Shown: positions 55,070 to 63,655, counted from the first letter of the stretch. The stretch is 64,000 nucleotides of DNA from an uncultured Chitinophaga sp. (GCF_946479755.1 NZ_CAMLHC010000010.1:124001-188000); one strand, 5' to 3'. Program-made: numbers and translations. Notes: a model not told the origin generated them from the sequence alone.

Positions 55070-56383
55070 ATGAAAAAGCTTATTATATGCCTGTCCGGCG
55101 CCCTGCTCGCACTAAGCGCCTGCCAGAAAGGAGAAATCAACAGTCTGAATACGCCGGTGGTAGGCGGCATCGTGGTCAACCCCAGCCGCAGCGATCTTTT
55201 TAACCTCGTTACCGGTGCAGAATCGGGGCTGCGTAACAACGCCGGCACCTACCTCGACGGGGTAGGCGTGATGGGCCGCGAGGAATACCGTTTCTCCGGC
55301 TCCGAGCCCCGCTGGACCACCGATATGCTGGGTGGCGGTTCCAAACAACTGGATAACAATACTTTCTACATTACTAACCCATTTGCCGCCCGTTACCAGG
55401 TGGCGCGTCAGTGCTTTATCCTCATGCAGGCGCTGAAAACCACCCGCGCCGAAGTGGCCAGCGACGCACAGAAAAAAGCCTTTCAGGGCTTCGCCGAAAC
55501 GCTGATCGGCTACCAGTTGCTGATGAACATCAACATGACCGATTCCAATGGCGCCAGGATCCCGGTGGCCGACAACGCCAACCTGGGCCCTATCATCACC
55601 AACCCCGGCACGGTGCTGGATTCTGTGATAAAATTCCTGGATGCCGGTAAAGCAAGCCTCACCGGGTCCGAAGTGCTTTTCCCGCTCTCCGACGGGTTCA
55701 AGGACTTCAAAACAGCTGCCGGCCTGCTGAAGTTCAACCGTGCGATCGCTGCGAGAGTGCATATCTACCGTAAAAACTGGGCCGCCGCGCTGACCGCCCT
55801 GAATGAATCGTTCTTCGACCTGAATGGTTCTTTCACCATGGGGATATACAGCACCTTCTCTACCAATGGCGGCGACCAGGTCAATCCTATGTACCTGCAG
55901 CCTAATGCTACCGGTGAAGTAAGGGTGGCCCACCCGTCATTTGCAGCAGATATTCTTCTCAACGATAACCGCCTTAACACCAAAACGGCGCTCCGTAATG
56001 CCGCGGCGAGCAGTGTGGGACTTACCGGCAACCGCGACCTGACGATCTGGCCTACGCTGAGCAGCCCTATCTCCATCATCCGGAATGAGGAGCTGTTGCT
56101 GATTTACGCTGAAGCCAAAATACAACTCAACCAGTTCCCCGATGCGATTGTGGCGCTCAACAGGATCAGGACCGGCCATAACCTGCCGGTTTATACCGGC
56201 GCCGTTACACAGGACGCGCTCATCAACGAGCTGCTCTATAACCGCCGCTATTCCCTGTTCATGGAAGGCCACCGCTGGATAGACATGCGCCGGTACAAAC
56301 GGCTTAACCAGCTCCCGGTAGACCGCGCAGGCGATGACGTATGGTCACGGTATCCACTGCCCATGAGCGAAACAAACCAGTAA
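55070..56383 (+). CDS. SusD/RagB-family surface lipoprotein
   Basis: The 437-aa product has a lipoprotein signal (KKLIICLSGALLALSAC) and the helical SusD body, ending with the family's C-terminal 'YNRRYSLFMEGHRWIDMRRYKRLNQLP' style signature. At 437 residues it is at the short end for SusD proteins, which often run to 500-600. It forms the lid of the SusC barrel and binds the ligand at the cell surface. A 23-bp terminator follows, so the unit has only these two genes. Confidence 0.93.
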   Translation: MKKLIICLSGALLALSACQKGEINSLNTPVVGGIVVNPSRSDLFNLVTGAESGLRNNAGTYLDGVGVMGREEYRFSGSEPRWTTDMLGGGSKQLDNNTFYITNPFAARYQVARQCFILMQALKTTRAEVASDAQKKAFQGFAETLIGYQLLMNINMTDSNGARIPVADNANLGPIITNPGTVLDSVIKFLDAGKASLTGSEVLFPLSDGFKDFKTAAGLLKFNRAIAARVHIYRKNWAAALTALNESFFDLNGSFTMGIYSTFSTNGGDQVNPMYLQPNATGEVRVAHPSFAADILLNDNRLNTKTALRNAAASSVGLTGNRDLTIWPTLSSPISIIRNEELLLIYAEAKIQLNQFPDAIVALNRIRTGHNLPVYTGAVTQDALINELLYNRRYSLFMEGHRWIDMRRYKRLNQLPVDRAGDDVWSRYPLPMSETNQ

Positions 56384-56405
56384 TTCATCTCAAAGAAAAG
56401 GGTAT

Positions 56406-56454
56406 AAAAAAGCGAAAACCGCCTGATAGTGTATCAGGCGGTTTTCGCTTTTTT
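56406..56454. terminator. Very strong terminator after the SusC/SusD pair
   Basis: 23-bp perfect arms at 56406-56428 and 56432-56454, with a GTG loop, flanked by an A-run and a T-run. It lies between the plus-strand susD-like gene and the minus-strand proline dehydrogenase gene and serves both. Confidence 0.93.
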
Positions 56455-56472
56455 CTTCTTGTTGGTGTATGA

Positions 56473-57651
56473 TTATATTCCTCTCCTCTTCATTTCTTTT
56501 CTTATCAGCGACAGTTCGCGGCCCATCTGACCAGCGATGGAAGTGTTTTCCTGCGCTCTGCGGATCAGGTAAGGCATCACGTCTTTTACAGGGCCGTAAG
56601 GCAGGTATTTGGTTACGGTGTAGCCGGCGTGCGCCAGGTTGAAGGTGATGTTATCGCTCATGCCCAGCAGCTGTGAGAAGCTCACATGCGGGTGGTTGTG
56701 CGGAATATTTTTCTCGTCCATGGTACGGGCGGCGAGCATGCAGCTGTTTTCGTTGTGGGTACCGATAAATACGCCCAGCTTATCGAGGTTATTGAGACAG
56801 AACTGTACGGCAGCGTTGTAATCTTTATCAGTGGCTTCTTTGCTGGGCTGGATCGGTGTCGGGTAGTTGTTTTCCGCCGCGCGTTTGTTTTCTTTTTCCA
56901 TATAGGCGCCGCGTACCAGTTTAGCGCCGAGGAGGTATCCCTCTTTTGCCGCTTTTTCCAGTGACTGCCGCAGGAAAGGATAACGATCGTGGCAGTACAT
57001 CTGGAAGGTATTGTAAACGATCACCTCGTTGCGGTTGAAGAGCGACATCATTTCGTCCGTCAGGTCGTCGACCGGTTTCTGGATCCAGGATTCTTCCGCA
57101 TCGATCAGCAGGCCCACTTTGTACTGTGCCGCTGCTTCCGCTACGGAATGCACGCGGGAGCGGACGCGATTATACTCCTGCTGTTCCTGTGGTGTAAGGG
57201 TATCGCCGCGGTGCACCTTTTCCAGCAGCTCAAAGCGTGCAAAACCGGTGATTTTGATAGCGATGAAAGGGATGTCCGGTTTGCTGGCCGCGTACTGTAT
57301 AGCGCGGATAAATTCCGGCACCGCATGATCATAGCTTTCTTCCCCTTCCATAGCTTCCACGCCATAGTCGAGCACTACGCCCACATGGTAATTTCCCAGT
57401 TGCAGCGCCGTGTGTGCAGCTTCGTCCAGGCTTTCACCTCCGCAGAACTGGGAGAATATGGTGCTTTTGATAATGCCTTTGATCGGTAGCCTGAGTTTGA
57501 ACGCCAGCGGAGTAAGTACTGCCCCCATTTTCACCAGCCATGGCTTTCCAATGTTGCTGAAGAGAAAGTTGGCTTTTTTTAACGCCTTGTCGGTCTTTGC
57601 CTCGAATGCAATAGCCGTATTATCGAATGATAAAGTTAGCTGCTTTTCCAT
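56473..57651 (-). CDS. Proline dehydrogenase
   Basis: The 392-aa product begins at ATG 57651 (MEKQLTLSFDNTAIAFEAKT); a TTG 9 nt upstream is less likely. Barrel motifs are visible: 'YHVGVVLDYGVEAMEGEESY', the KLVRGAYMEKENKRA motif (FAD and substrate site), GTHNENSCMLA and the closing 'KYLPYGPVKDVMPYLIRRAQEN'. It oxidises proline to pyrroline-5-carboxylate with FAD. It is a stand-alone ProDH, not a PutA fusion; the partner P5C dehydrogenase gene is not adjacent. Confidence 0.94.
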   Translation of the reverse strand: MEKQLTLSFDNTAIAFEAKTDKALKKANFLFSNIGKPWLVKMGAVLTPLAFKLRLPIKGIIKSTIFSQFCGGESLDEAAHTALQLGNYHVGVVLDYGVEAMEGEESYDHAVPEFIRAIQYAASKPDIPFIAIKITGFARFELLEKVHRGDTLTPQEQQEYNRVRSRVHSVAEAAAQYKVGLLIDAEESWIQKPVDDLTDEMMSLFNRNEVIVYNTFQMYCHDRYPFLRQSLEKAAKEGYLLGAKLVRGAYMEKENKRAAENNYPTPIQPSKEATDKDYNAAVQFCLNNLDKLGVFIGTHNENSCMLAARTMDEKNIPHNHPHVSFSQLLGMSDNITFNLAHAGYTVTKYLPYGPVKDVMPYLIRRAQENTSIAGQMGRELSLIRKEMKRRGI

Positions 57652-57967
57652 GGGGCGCAAAGTTAGGGTGCGCCTGAATTCTAAACAAAAATCATTATAA
57701 TATCAGCAGATATTTTTAATAGCATAAACCGAAATTGTCTATTGCTTCTCAAAAATTGTTGCCCCCGAAAAAGTGGGCTGTTCCGCAGTGGAATTTGGTC
57801 GCCGTCCTTCCATCAAATATATTTTAATCAGCATATAACATCTAAACGTAATACCGAAAAAAAATACCGGCGGGGGGCCGGCGGTCCTTCTGGCGGCTGT
57901 GGAAATCTTGCAGGGACCGGTTTATTTTACTTATTTTTAGGCTTTTGCAGATAAACACCCGGAAAAT
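57652..57967. promoter_or_regulatory. Spacer between proline dehydrogenase and the FecR-like gene
   Basis: About 316 nt with promoters for both flanking genes. A GC-rich patch with six G in a row (57872-57877) forms a small dyad, CCGGC and GCCGG, at 57867-57881. The short plus-strand open frame at 57742-57954 is not convincing. Nothing else is seen. Confidence 0.5.
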
Positions 57968-58762
57968 ATGAAGAAATCCCGTACTTGGCTTTATGCATTG
58001 ATTTTAGTGGCCTTAGGCGTTATTGTTCTACTGACCTGGAAATTACGGGAACCGGCATCGCCGAAAACACCGGCAGAAATCGTTGCCGCGTTACAGGTAC
58101 CGGGTGTTCAATATCAGCAACACAAGGGCAAGACCGGCGTTCGTACGGAGATCACTTTGCCTGACAGCACGGAAGTGATCCTGAATTCAGCATCTACCTT
58201 GTATGTTCCGGCCGATTATGCGTCGGGGCACCGCGCTGTGGTGCTGGACGGGGACGCTTTTTTTGAGGTTAAACCCGGCAAAGACAGCTTTACCGTCACC
58301 AGCTCCATCCTCAAAGCCACCGTACTGGGCGCCTCTTTCCGGATGCGTTCTTTTGCCAGCCAGCAGGGAGCCACCTATTACCAGCTGACGGGTTCCAGCC
58401 GGGTGGGCAAGTCCTATCACTCCGCCACCGACAACCAGCCGGAAGTGCTGGAACGCGGACAAATGGTGCTGGCAAACCGGGAGATAGACCTGATGGAGAA
58501 AGAGACCTATCAGCCGGATGAACTGGAGACCTGGCTGTCAGATATCCTTAGTATCAAAAATGCCAATCCTATGGCCGTGTCCCGTACGCTGGAGGACTGG
58601 TTCGGCGTGGAAGTAGAGATGCGCGGCGATGCCTCCAAAGCCCGCATCATCACCGAAGCCCTTTATTTCAACGCCACCCTCGAAGACGTGCTCAATGATC
58701 TGGGCAACCAGCAGGGTTTTAAGTACAAGATTGATCAGAACAAAGTGATGCTCAACTTTTAG
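57968..58762 (+). CDS. Orphan FecR-like membrane protein
   Basis: The 264-aa product has one transmembrane helix near its start (about 8-26, WLYALILVALGVIVLLTW), a FecR domain (about 50-150, TEITLPDSTEVILNSASTLY, then RAVVLDGDAFFEVKPG) and a C-terminal DUF4974-type domain (about 185-264, LEDWFGVEVEMRG). Unlike classic FecR anti-sigma proteins it lacks an N-terminal cytoplasmic sigma-binding part, and no ECF sigma factor is beside it. Its role as a regulator is thus doubtful. Confidence 0.85.
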   Translation: MKKSRTWLYALILVALGVIVLLTWKLREPASPKTPAEIVAALQVPGVQYQQHKGKTGVRTEITLPDSTEVILNSASTLYVPADYASGHRAVVLDGDAFFEVKPGKDSFTVTSSILKATVLGASFRMRSFASQQGATYYQLTGSSRVGKSYHSATDNQPEVLERGQMVLANREIDLMEKETYQPDELETWLSDILSIKNANPMAVSRTLEDWFGVEVEMRGDASKARIITEALYFNATLEDVLNDLGNQQGFKYKIDQNKVMLNF

Positions 58763-58784
58763 TATATCCCTCAACGTTATACAG

Positions 58785-58814
58785 GCCCGGTGTACCCACA
58801 CCGGGCTTTTTTTT
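58785..58814 (+). terminator. Terminator after the FecR-like gene
   Basis: 9-bp perfect arms GCCCGGTGT (58785-58793) and ACACCGGGC (58798-58806), then eight T. Confidence 0.88.
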
Positions 58815-58888
58815 ATGATGACCTGACGGCCTGCGCCGCCGATTCCCGCGGCATTTTTGTAATTTTAGTACAATCAAAGCGCTCCATT

Positions 58889-59734
58889 ATGAAAAAGCTA
58901 TCCTTATTGCTGCTGATGCTGGGCAGCGCACTCGGACTGTCGGCACAGACAGCGCCGTGTTGCCATACAGACGCCGTCACAGAATTTACCGGGCTTGCTA
59001 ACCGGGAAGACTTCCGGATGGCACACAAGGACCCTCTCCCCTATACCTACCAGGGAACAGCCGGTACCGAAGTGAGCTTCCAGGCCCCCGACGGCAAAAC
59101 AGCCTACGGCTTCCTGTTTAAGGCGAAAAAACCTACCGATAAATACCTGTTTGTATACCAGGAATGGTACGGGCTGAACGACTATGTCAAAAAAGAATCC
59201 GAAAAGCTTTACAACGATCTGGGCGGAGCGGTGAACGTACTGGCGGTGGACATGTACGACAAGGTAGTAGCTACCAACCGCGAGGAAGCGGCCAAGGCCA
59301 TGCAGTCCGTCCCCCGGGAGCGGCTGAAAGCGATCATGGAAGGGGCCCGTGATTATGCCGGCAAACCCGCGCATATCGTCACGCTGGGCTGGTGTTTTGG
59401 CGGGGCGATCGCGCTGCAGTCAGCGCTGATCAATGGTGACAGGAACCTGGGTACGGTGATGTATTACGGTATGCCGGAAAAAGACGTGAACGCACTGAAA
59501 CGGCTGCATGGGCCGGTATTAGGGTTGTTTGCCAATAAGGACAAAGGCATCACCCCACAGGTGGTAGATGAGTTTGAACAAAACATGCAAAAGGCGGGTA
59601 AAACGCTGACGGTTAAACGTTACGATGCGGAGCATGCCTTCGCCAACCCCAGCAACCCTATCTACAACAGCGAAGCCACGAAAGATGCGTATTCGCATAC
59701 ATTGAATTTTCTGAAGAAACAGTTCAAGCTATAG
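58889..59734 (+). CDS. Secreted dienelactone hydrolase family protein
   Basis: The ATG at 58889 gives 281 residues with a signal peptide (MKKLSLLLLMLGSALGLSAQ), excluding the upstream ATG at 58790, which lies in the terminator. The catalytic Cys169 is in GWCFGGAIAL, the Asp in FANKDKGI and the His in DAEHAFANP. This Cys-Asp-His triad is that of the dienelactone hydrolase family. Secretion suggests an extracytoplasmic substrate. A terminator follows. Confidence 0.88.
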   Translation: MKKLSLLLLMLGSALGLSAQTAPCCHTDAVTEFTGLANREDFRMAHKDPLPYTYQGTAGTEVSFQAPDGKTAYGFLFKAKKPTDKYLFVYQEWYGLNDYVKKESEKLYNDLGGAVNVLAVDMYDKVVATNREEAAKAMQSVPRERLKAIMEGARDYAGKPAHIVTLGWCFGGAIALQSALINGDRNLGTVMYYGMPEKDVNALKRLHGPVLGLFANKDKGITPQVVDEFEQNMQKAGKTLTVKRYDAEHAFANPSNPIYNSEATKDAYSHTLNFLKKQFKL

Positions 59735-59766
59735 GCATCCGGATTTCGCAGACCGGACAAAAAATG

Positions 59767-59799
59767 AAGACCGAAGCAAGTGATCGTTGCTTCGGTCTT
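59767..59799. terminator. Terminator after the dienelactone hydrolase gene
   Basis: 13-bp perfect arms AAGACCGAAGCAA (59767-59779) and TTGCTTCGGTCTT (59787-59799), 7-nt loop, with T-rich flank. Its core is close to that of the dnaK terminator (GCCGAAGCAA against GACCGAAGCAA). Confidence 0.85.
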
Positions 59800-59819
59800 T
59801 TTATTCGTTTTTTATCTCC

Positions 59820-59843
59820 GCGAAATCAAAAAAATCGCACATC
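59820..59843 (-). repeat. GATG-(N)-CGATTTTTTTGAT element after the TIM-barrel gene
   Basis: On the minus strand it reads GATGTGCGATTTTTTTGATT then TCGC, close to the element at 30994-31015. Both lie between the stop of a minus-strand gene and a similar terminator. Confidence 0.5.
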
Positions 59844-59857
59844 AAAAAATCTTCGGC

Positions 59858-60883
59858 TTATATGGCTCCGAGGCGCAGCAGCAGCTCTTTTGACTTCCTC
59901 ACGCCTTCTTCTTCAGACAGACGGGTACCTTCATATTCGATACCGATAAAGCCGCCTTTATAGCCGGCATCTTTTACGATCTGCAGCATGCGTTTATAAT
60001 CGATGGTCGTTTCATTGCCTGCATCATCGAAGTCGTAGGTTTTAGCGCTGACGCCTTTCGCAAACGGCATCAGTTCCGTTACCCCTTCATAGCGGTCGTA
60101 TTCTTCGAGGCAGGTGGTTTTAGCCCATGCTTCCGGAGTGTTGTTTTCCGGTTTGCTTCTCTTGATGCAGAAGTTGCCCAGGTCCGGTAAGGTGCCACAG
60201 TTAGGCATATTCACGGTCTTCATGATATTGCTCAGCCATTTGCCGTTGGAAGAGAAGCCGCCATGGTTTTCCACGATCACATTGATGCCATGGTCTTTTC
60301 CGAAAGCGGACAGTTTGGTCAGAGATTCAATCGCTGCTTTGGATACTTCTTCCGCTTTGCCTTCGCCAGCAGCGTTTACGCGGATAGCGTGGCAACCCAG
60401 GAACTGCGCCGCTTCCACCCATTTGTAATGGTTTTCCACCGCCTGCATTCTTTTTTTAGCATCGAGGTCACCCATTTCACCTTCGCCATCGCACATGATC
60501 AGGACGCTGCGTACGCCGTTGTCGTCAGCGCGTTTTTTCATATCGGCCAGGTAAGCCTGATCTTTGGCTTTGTCTTTAAAGAACTGGTTCACATATTCCA
60601 CGCCGGTGATACCGAATTCATTCTTAGCGCGGGCTGCGAAGTCGAGGTGGTTCATTTTTCCGGCAAAGAGGGCCTGGTGGAATGACCATTCGGCCAGTGA
60701 AATTTTGAAGAACAGTTCCTTCGCTGTTTCGGTGCCGGCGCCTGGTTGCGCTGTGCTGTCTTTGTCCTTTTTGGTGGACTGTCCTTCATTGCAGGCTGCC
60801 AGTACGGATGGCAGGAAACCGATGCCCATCGTGTACAGCCCCATTTGGCGCAAAAACTGACGGCGGTTGTTGATGTTACTCAT
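59858..60883 (-). CDS. Sugar phosphate isomerase/epimerase-like TIM-barrel lipoprotein
   Basis: The 341-aa product begins [15 protein letters not shown], a twin-arginine motif (RRxFL) followed by a hydrophobic stretch and the lipobox VLAAC, so it is probably exported by Tat and then lipidated. The rest matches the xylose-isomerase-like barrel, with [16 protein letters not shown] as the metal-binding strand and [20 protein letters not shown] near the end. The substrate is unknown; such proteins often act on keto-sugars. It is monocistronic. Confidence 0.85.
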   Translation of the reverse strand: MSNINNRRQFLRQMGLYTMGIGFLPSVLAACNEGQSTKKDKDSTAQPGAGTETAKELFFKISLAEWSFHQALFAGKMNHLDFAARAKNEFGITGVEYVNQFFKDKAKDQAYLADMKKRADDNGVRSVLIMCDGEGEMGDLDAKKRMQAVENHYKWVEAAQFLGCHAIRVNAAGEGKAEEVSKAAIESLTKLSAFGKDHGINVIVENHGGFSSNGKWLSNIMKTVNMPNCGTLPDLGNFCIKRSKPENNTPEAWAKTTCLEEYDRYEGVTELMPFAKGVSAKTYDFDDAGNETTIDYKRMLQIVKDAGYKGGFIGIEYEGTRLSEEEGVRKSKELLLRLGAI

Positions 60884-60962
60884 ATAACGTGGGTTTTTGA
60901 AATTAAGAGTGACTAAAAATATTGATTTCAGCGGGGTAAAGCAAGTTTGTTGCCAGAAATGA

Positions 60963-60991
60963 TAAAAAAGCCCGGAGCGAATGCCCCGGGC
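60963..60991 (-). terminator. Terminator of the tetR-hydrolase operon
   Basis: GCCCGG at 60970-60975 pairs with CCGGGC at 60986-60991. Read on the minus strand the stem is followed by six T. It lies 24 nt after the hydrolase stop. Confidence 0.8.
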
Positions 60992-61015
60992 AGTGTTGTT
61001 ATGGCCAGCAGATTT

Positions 61016-61954
61016 TCAATTATTATTATCGAGAAACTGTATCACGCCACGGATTACCGGTTCCTGGCGCATGATACGGAAGTGCCCTTCCCCTGTGATG
61101 CGCAGCGTGCGGATGGCCGGGTATTGTTCCACAAAAGCGGTGACTTCTTTTTCATCCACGAGCGTGTCCGTGGTATCGTAGGCAAAAAATATTTTCTCCG
61201 CCTTGATCTGGTTGATATAGCGGTGGAGGTCCATCGTTTCCAGATCGTCGCGCAGCCGGGTGTGTATCAGCCGGCGTAGCGGTGGCATTACCACGGGGTG
61301 TATCCGGAACAGCTGTAGTGCTTCATTAAAAAATACCGGGGCGCTGAGTGCGCAGCTCAGCATGACCAGCCGGGGTACGGCTACTGTTTTACGGGAGAGT
61401 GTCAGCGCAGCGTTCAGGCCTCCCAGTGAGTGCCCTATAATGGCGTACAGCGGGCCTACCTGTGCAATCACTTGTTCCAGCACATGTCCCCATTGCACCA
61501 GGTTGGTACGTTTGCCGTCGGAACCACCATGTGCCGGCGCGTCGTAGGATATCACTTCATATCCTTGTTGCACCAGCGTATGGATCAGTTGTTTGAAATG
61601 GAACGGGCTACCACCCCAGCCATGTAACAGCAATATTTTTTTGTCCGAGCTGCCCCAGCGATAGGTCGTAATAGCTAAAGGCCGTTCATCGAAAGGGTAA
61701 CGGGTAACGGTCAGCTGATCGCGTTTGGCCGTATCACGCAGCTCCATGTGGGACGAGCGGATTTTTGTTCCGGGCGGCGTACAATACAGGCGGTAAAACA
61801 GCCGGGCGGTAAGCCCCGGAAAGGGTTTACTCATACCGGATAGCAGGAAGGCTGTCATCCGCAATGACAGCGGTAAAACCTGGTGTTGCATTTTCAGACC
61901 GATTGGTTTATTATTTGGACTAAAAAAATCACTGTGGAAGATGCCCTGCATCAT
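61016..61954 (-). CDS. Alpha/beta hydrolase, second gene of the tetR operon
   Basis: The 312-aa product has the nucleophile motif IIGHSLGGLNAAL, an oxyanion-region LLLHGWGGSPFHFKQLIHT, an aspartate in FAYDTTDTLVDEKEV and a C-terminal GEGHFRIMR histidine. The ATGATG start overlaps the tetR TGA by 4 nt, so expression is probably coupled; an internal start 63 nt further in is less likely. A detoxification or esterase role is common for such hydrolases next to TetR regulators, but the substrate is unknown. Confidence 0.87.
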   Translation of the reverse strand: MMQGIFHSDFFSPNNKPIGLKMQHQVLPLSLRMTAFLLSGMSKPFPGLTARLFYRLYCTPPGTKIRSSHMELRDTAKRDQLTVTRYPFDERPLAITTYRWGSSDKKILLLHGWGGSPFHFKQLIHTLVQQGYEVISYDAPAHGGSDGKRTNLVQWGHVLEQVIAQVGPLYAIIGHSLGGLNAALTLSRKTVAVPRLVMLSCALSAPVFFNEALQLFRIHPVVMPPLRRLIHTRLRDDLETMDLHRYINQIKAEKIFFAYDTTDTLVDEKEVTAFVEQYPAIRTLRITGEGHFRIMRQEPVIRGVIQFLDNNN

Positions 61955-62541
61955 TTACAGTGACGTTTGATTTCTTTTCTCAAAAAATCCAGTACCACCA
62001 ACATTTGCCGATTGCTGTTCATCAGGCCGGTGACGAATATAGCGCCTTCCAGCATCGTGAACATCAGGATGGCAAACCTGTCTTCATCCCAGTCTTTCTT
62101 AAACTCGCCGTTGTCTTTGCCCAGCTGTACCAACAGCCGGATGCGCTGCTGGAAGTACTGCACCAGTTCCTGCACTTTCTTTTTCAGCACAGGATTAGTG
62201 TCATCGGCTTCTATACCGAAATTGAGCATGGGACAGCCGCCGGCAATATCGCGGTTGAGCGGGTAACGGGCATAGTACGTAAACAGGGCCTCAAATTTTC
62301 CCATGGCTGTCGGCTCTGGTCCTGTCACCGCTTTGAGTCGTTGTTTTTCCTGCTCCGCGATGTAATCAAACACCTCCGCCACGATCTCTTCCTTGGAAGA
62401 GAAATTGCCGTACAGCCCTCCTTTGGCCAGCCGGGTAGCCTCCATAATGTCGCTGATGGCCGTACCAGCCACTCCTTTCTGGTTAAAAATGGGCGCGGCG
62501 GTTTCGATGATGAACTGCCTCGTTCTCGCTGCTTTGCTCAT
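61951..62541 (-). CDS. TetR/AcrR family regulator
   Basis: The ATG at 62541 (MSKAARTRQFIIETAAPIFN) is preferred over one 36 nt upstream, which would lie inside the operator. The 196-aa protein has the TetR helix-turn-helix at about 8-55 (QKGVAGTAISDIMEATRLAKGGLYGNFSSKEEI in pieces) and a C-terminal ligand domain. It likely represses itself and the hydrolase through the site just upstream. Confidence 0.9.
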   Translation of the reverse strand: MSKAARTRQFIIETAAPIFNQKGVAGTAISDIMEATRLAKGGLYGNFSSKEEIVAEVFDYIAEQEKQRLKAVTGPEPTAMGKFEALFTYYARYPLNRDIAGGCPMLNFGIEADDTNPVLKKKVQELVQYFQQRIRLLVQLGKDNGEFKKDWDEDRFAILMFTMLEGAIFVTGLMNSNRQMLVVLDFLRKEIKRHCK

Positions 62542-62552
62542 AATACTAAAAT

Positions 62553-62568
62553 TAGACCTTTCGGTCTT
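62553..62568 (-). promoter_or_regulatory. NemR-type TetR operator (AGACC-N4-GGTCT)
   Basis: TAGACCTTTCGGTCTT at 62553-62568 contains AGACC and GGTCT in perfect dyad with a 4-nt spacer. It lies 12 nt upstream of the tetR start. This is the box known from E. coli NemR and related TetR proteins, so autoregulation of the tetR-hydrolase operon is expected. Confidence 0.75.
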
Positions 62569-62577
62569 ATTTAACAA

Positions 62578-62915
62578 ATAAATATTTTTCCCCGTTGCAT
62601 TTCGTTCGGATTCAATTCAATTTCCCTTTGAATGCTGTTTATCCCATACCATACATCCCCGGGCGTGAGCCCGGGGATACGATGTTATTCAAATTCATTT
62701 TTAGCAGGGATTGATAAGGGGAGTACACTTTCTGATGAAGGAAGCGGTAAATCTTTTCTTCATCCATTCCAGGTAAGATAATCAACGGAAACGCGGGTCC
62801 TTTCCTGATTAATTTTAAGGAGGAGGTGTAATGGCGGTATTGATTTTCCCGAAGCTTTTACGGGTCAGCCATAAACGCCTGCTTTCAACAGGTGGAGAAC
62901 ATTACCCCTGACATA
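62578..62915. other. Spacer between tetR and the LytTR gene
   Basis: About 338 nt. It holds a GC-rich hairpin at 62655-62678 (10-bp perfect arms ATCCCCGGGC and GCCCGGGGAT, GTGA loop) and a 26-codon open frame at 62831-62911 with a strong AAGGAGGAGG site. Neither is tied to a known gene. The remainder shows nothing. Confidence 0.5.
62655..62678. repeat. REP-like GC-rich palindrome
   Basis: Perfect 10-bp arms with the loop GTGA (CCCCGGGC-GTGA-GCCCGGGG). There is no T-rich tail, so it is not a normal terminator. The form resembles extragenic palindromes that occur many times in some genomes. Confidence 0.55.
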
Positions 62916-63623
62916 TTACCGGCCGGAGGAGCCCAGTATATTATCCACGGCGGCGCCGTAGGCAGCGCCGATGGGAACAGCCACATTACGGATGTACAGC
63001 GATGCGCGGTCGGCCCGTTCTACTTTATCATTGGCGACGATATAGGAACGATGCACACGGGTAAACAGCGTGGCCGGCAGGAGGTCCATAGCCTCCTGCA
63101 TAGACAGGCGGGAAATCAGCCGCCGGTCTTTCAGGATAAAATTCACGTAGTTGCCGGCACTTTCGAGGTACAGGATATCCTCCAGCATGATCTTGAACTG
63201 TTCATAGCCGCTTTTCAGGAAAATGTAGGCTGGCGCATCTTTAGGCTGGGGGCTCTGTTGTTTCAGCTGCCACAGGCTATGGGCCTTGTTGCACGCTTTG
63301 ATAAAACGGATCAGGGAAAACGGTTTCAGGAGATAATCGACCGCATCCAGCTCAAAACTTTTTACCGCGTGTTCGGAATAGGCGGTGGTAAAAATGGTCA
63401 TGGGAGGCTGCGGCAGGCTGGCAATAAAGTCCAGGCCGGATATATCCGGCATTTTGATATCGAGAAAAAGGAGGTCCACTTTCTCCCTGCTCAGAAACTC
63501 CATGGCTTCGTAGGCGTTGGTAAAATAGCCTTTCATTTCCAGGAAAGGCACCATGGCGGCGTGATTCTTTATCACGGCCAGGGCGACTGGTTCATCATCA
63601 ATTGCAATGGCGGCAAGCTTCAT
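62916..63623 (-). CDS. LytTR-type response regulator
   Basis: The ATG at 63623 (MKLAAIAIDDEPVALAVIKN) gives 235 residues. The receiver domain has the phosphoacceptor Asp in DLLFLDIKMPDISG, and the C-terminal LytTR domain has LYLESAGNYVNFIL and LFTRVHRSYIVANDKV, the DNA-binding signature. No sensor kinase is in the window, although the upstream gene (32 nt away) is a membrane protein of another family. It probably acts with a LytS-type kinase elsewhere. Confidence 0.92.
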   Translation of the reverse strand: MKLAAIAIDDEPVALAVIKNHAAMVPFLEMKGYFTNAYEAMEFLSREKVDLLFLDIKMPDISGLDFIASLPQPPMTIFTTAYSEHAVKSFELDAVDYLLKPFSLIRFIKACNKAHSLWQLKQQSPQPKDAPAYIFLKSGYEQFKIMLEDILYLESAGNYVNFILKDRRLISRLSMQEAMDLLPATLFTRVHRSYIVANDKVERADRASLYIRNVAVPIGAAYGAAVDNILGSSGR

Positions 63624-63655
63624 AACACTACATTTTCCTGTAACAAGATAGGGAT

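Noticed and set aside
57867..57881. G-run with a small dyad as a riboswitch or quadruplex
   Set aside because: A single G-run of six is not enough for a quadruplex, and no riboswitch pattern is visible.
57742..57954. 70-codon plus-strand frame ahead of the FecR-like gene
   Set aside because: No motif and no start-region support; it overlaps the likely promoter of the FecR-like gene.
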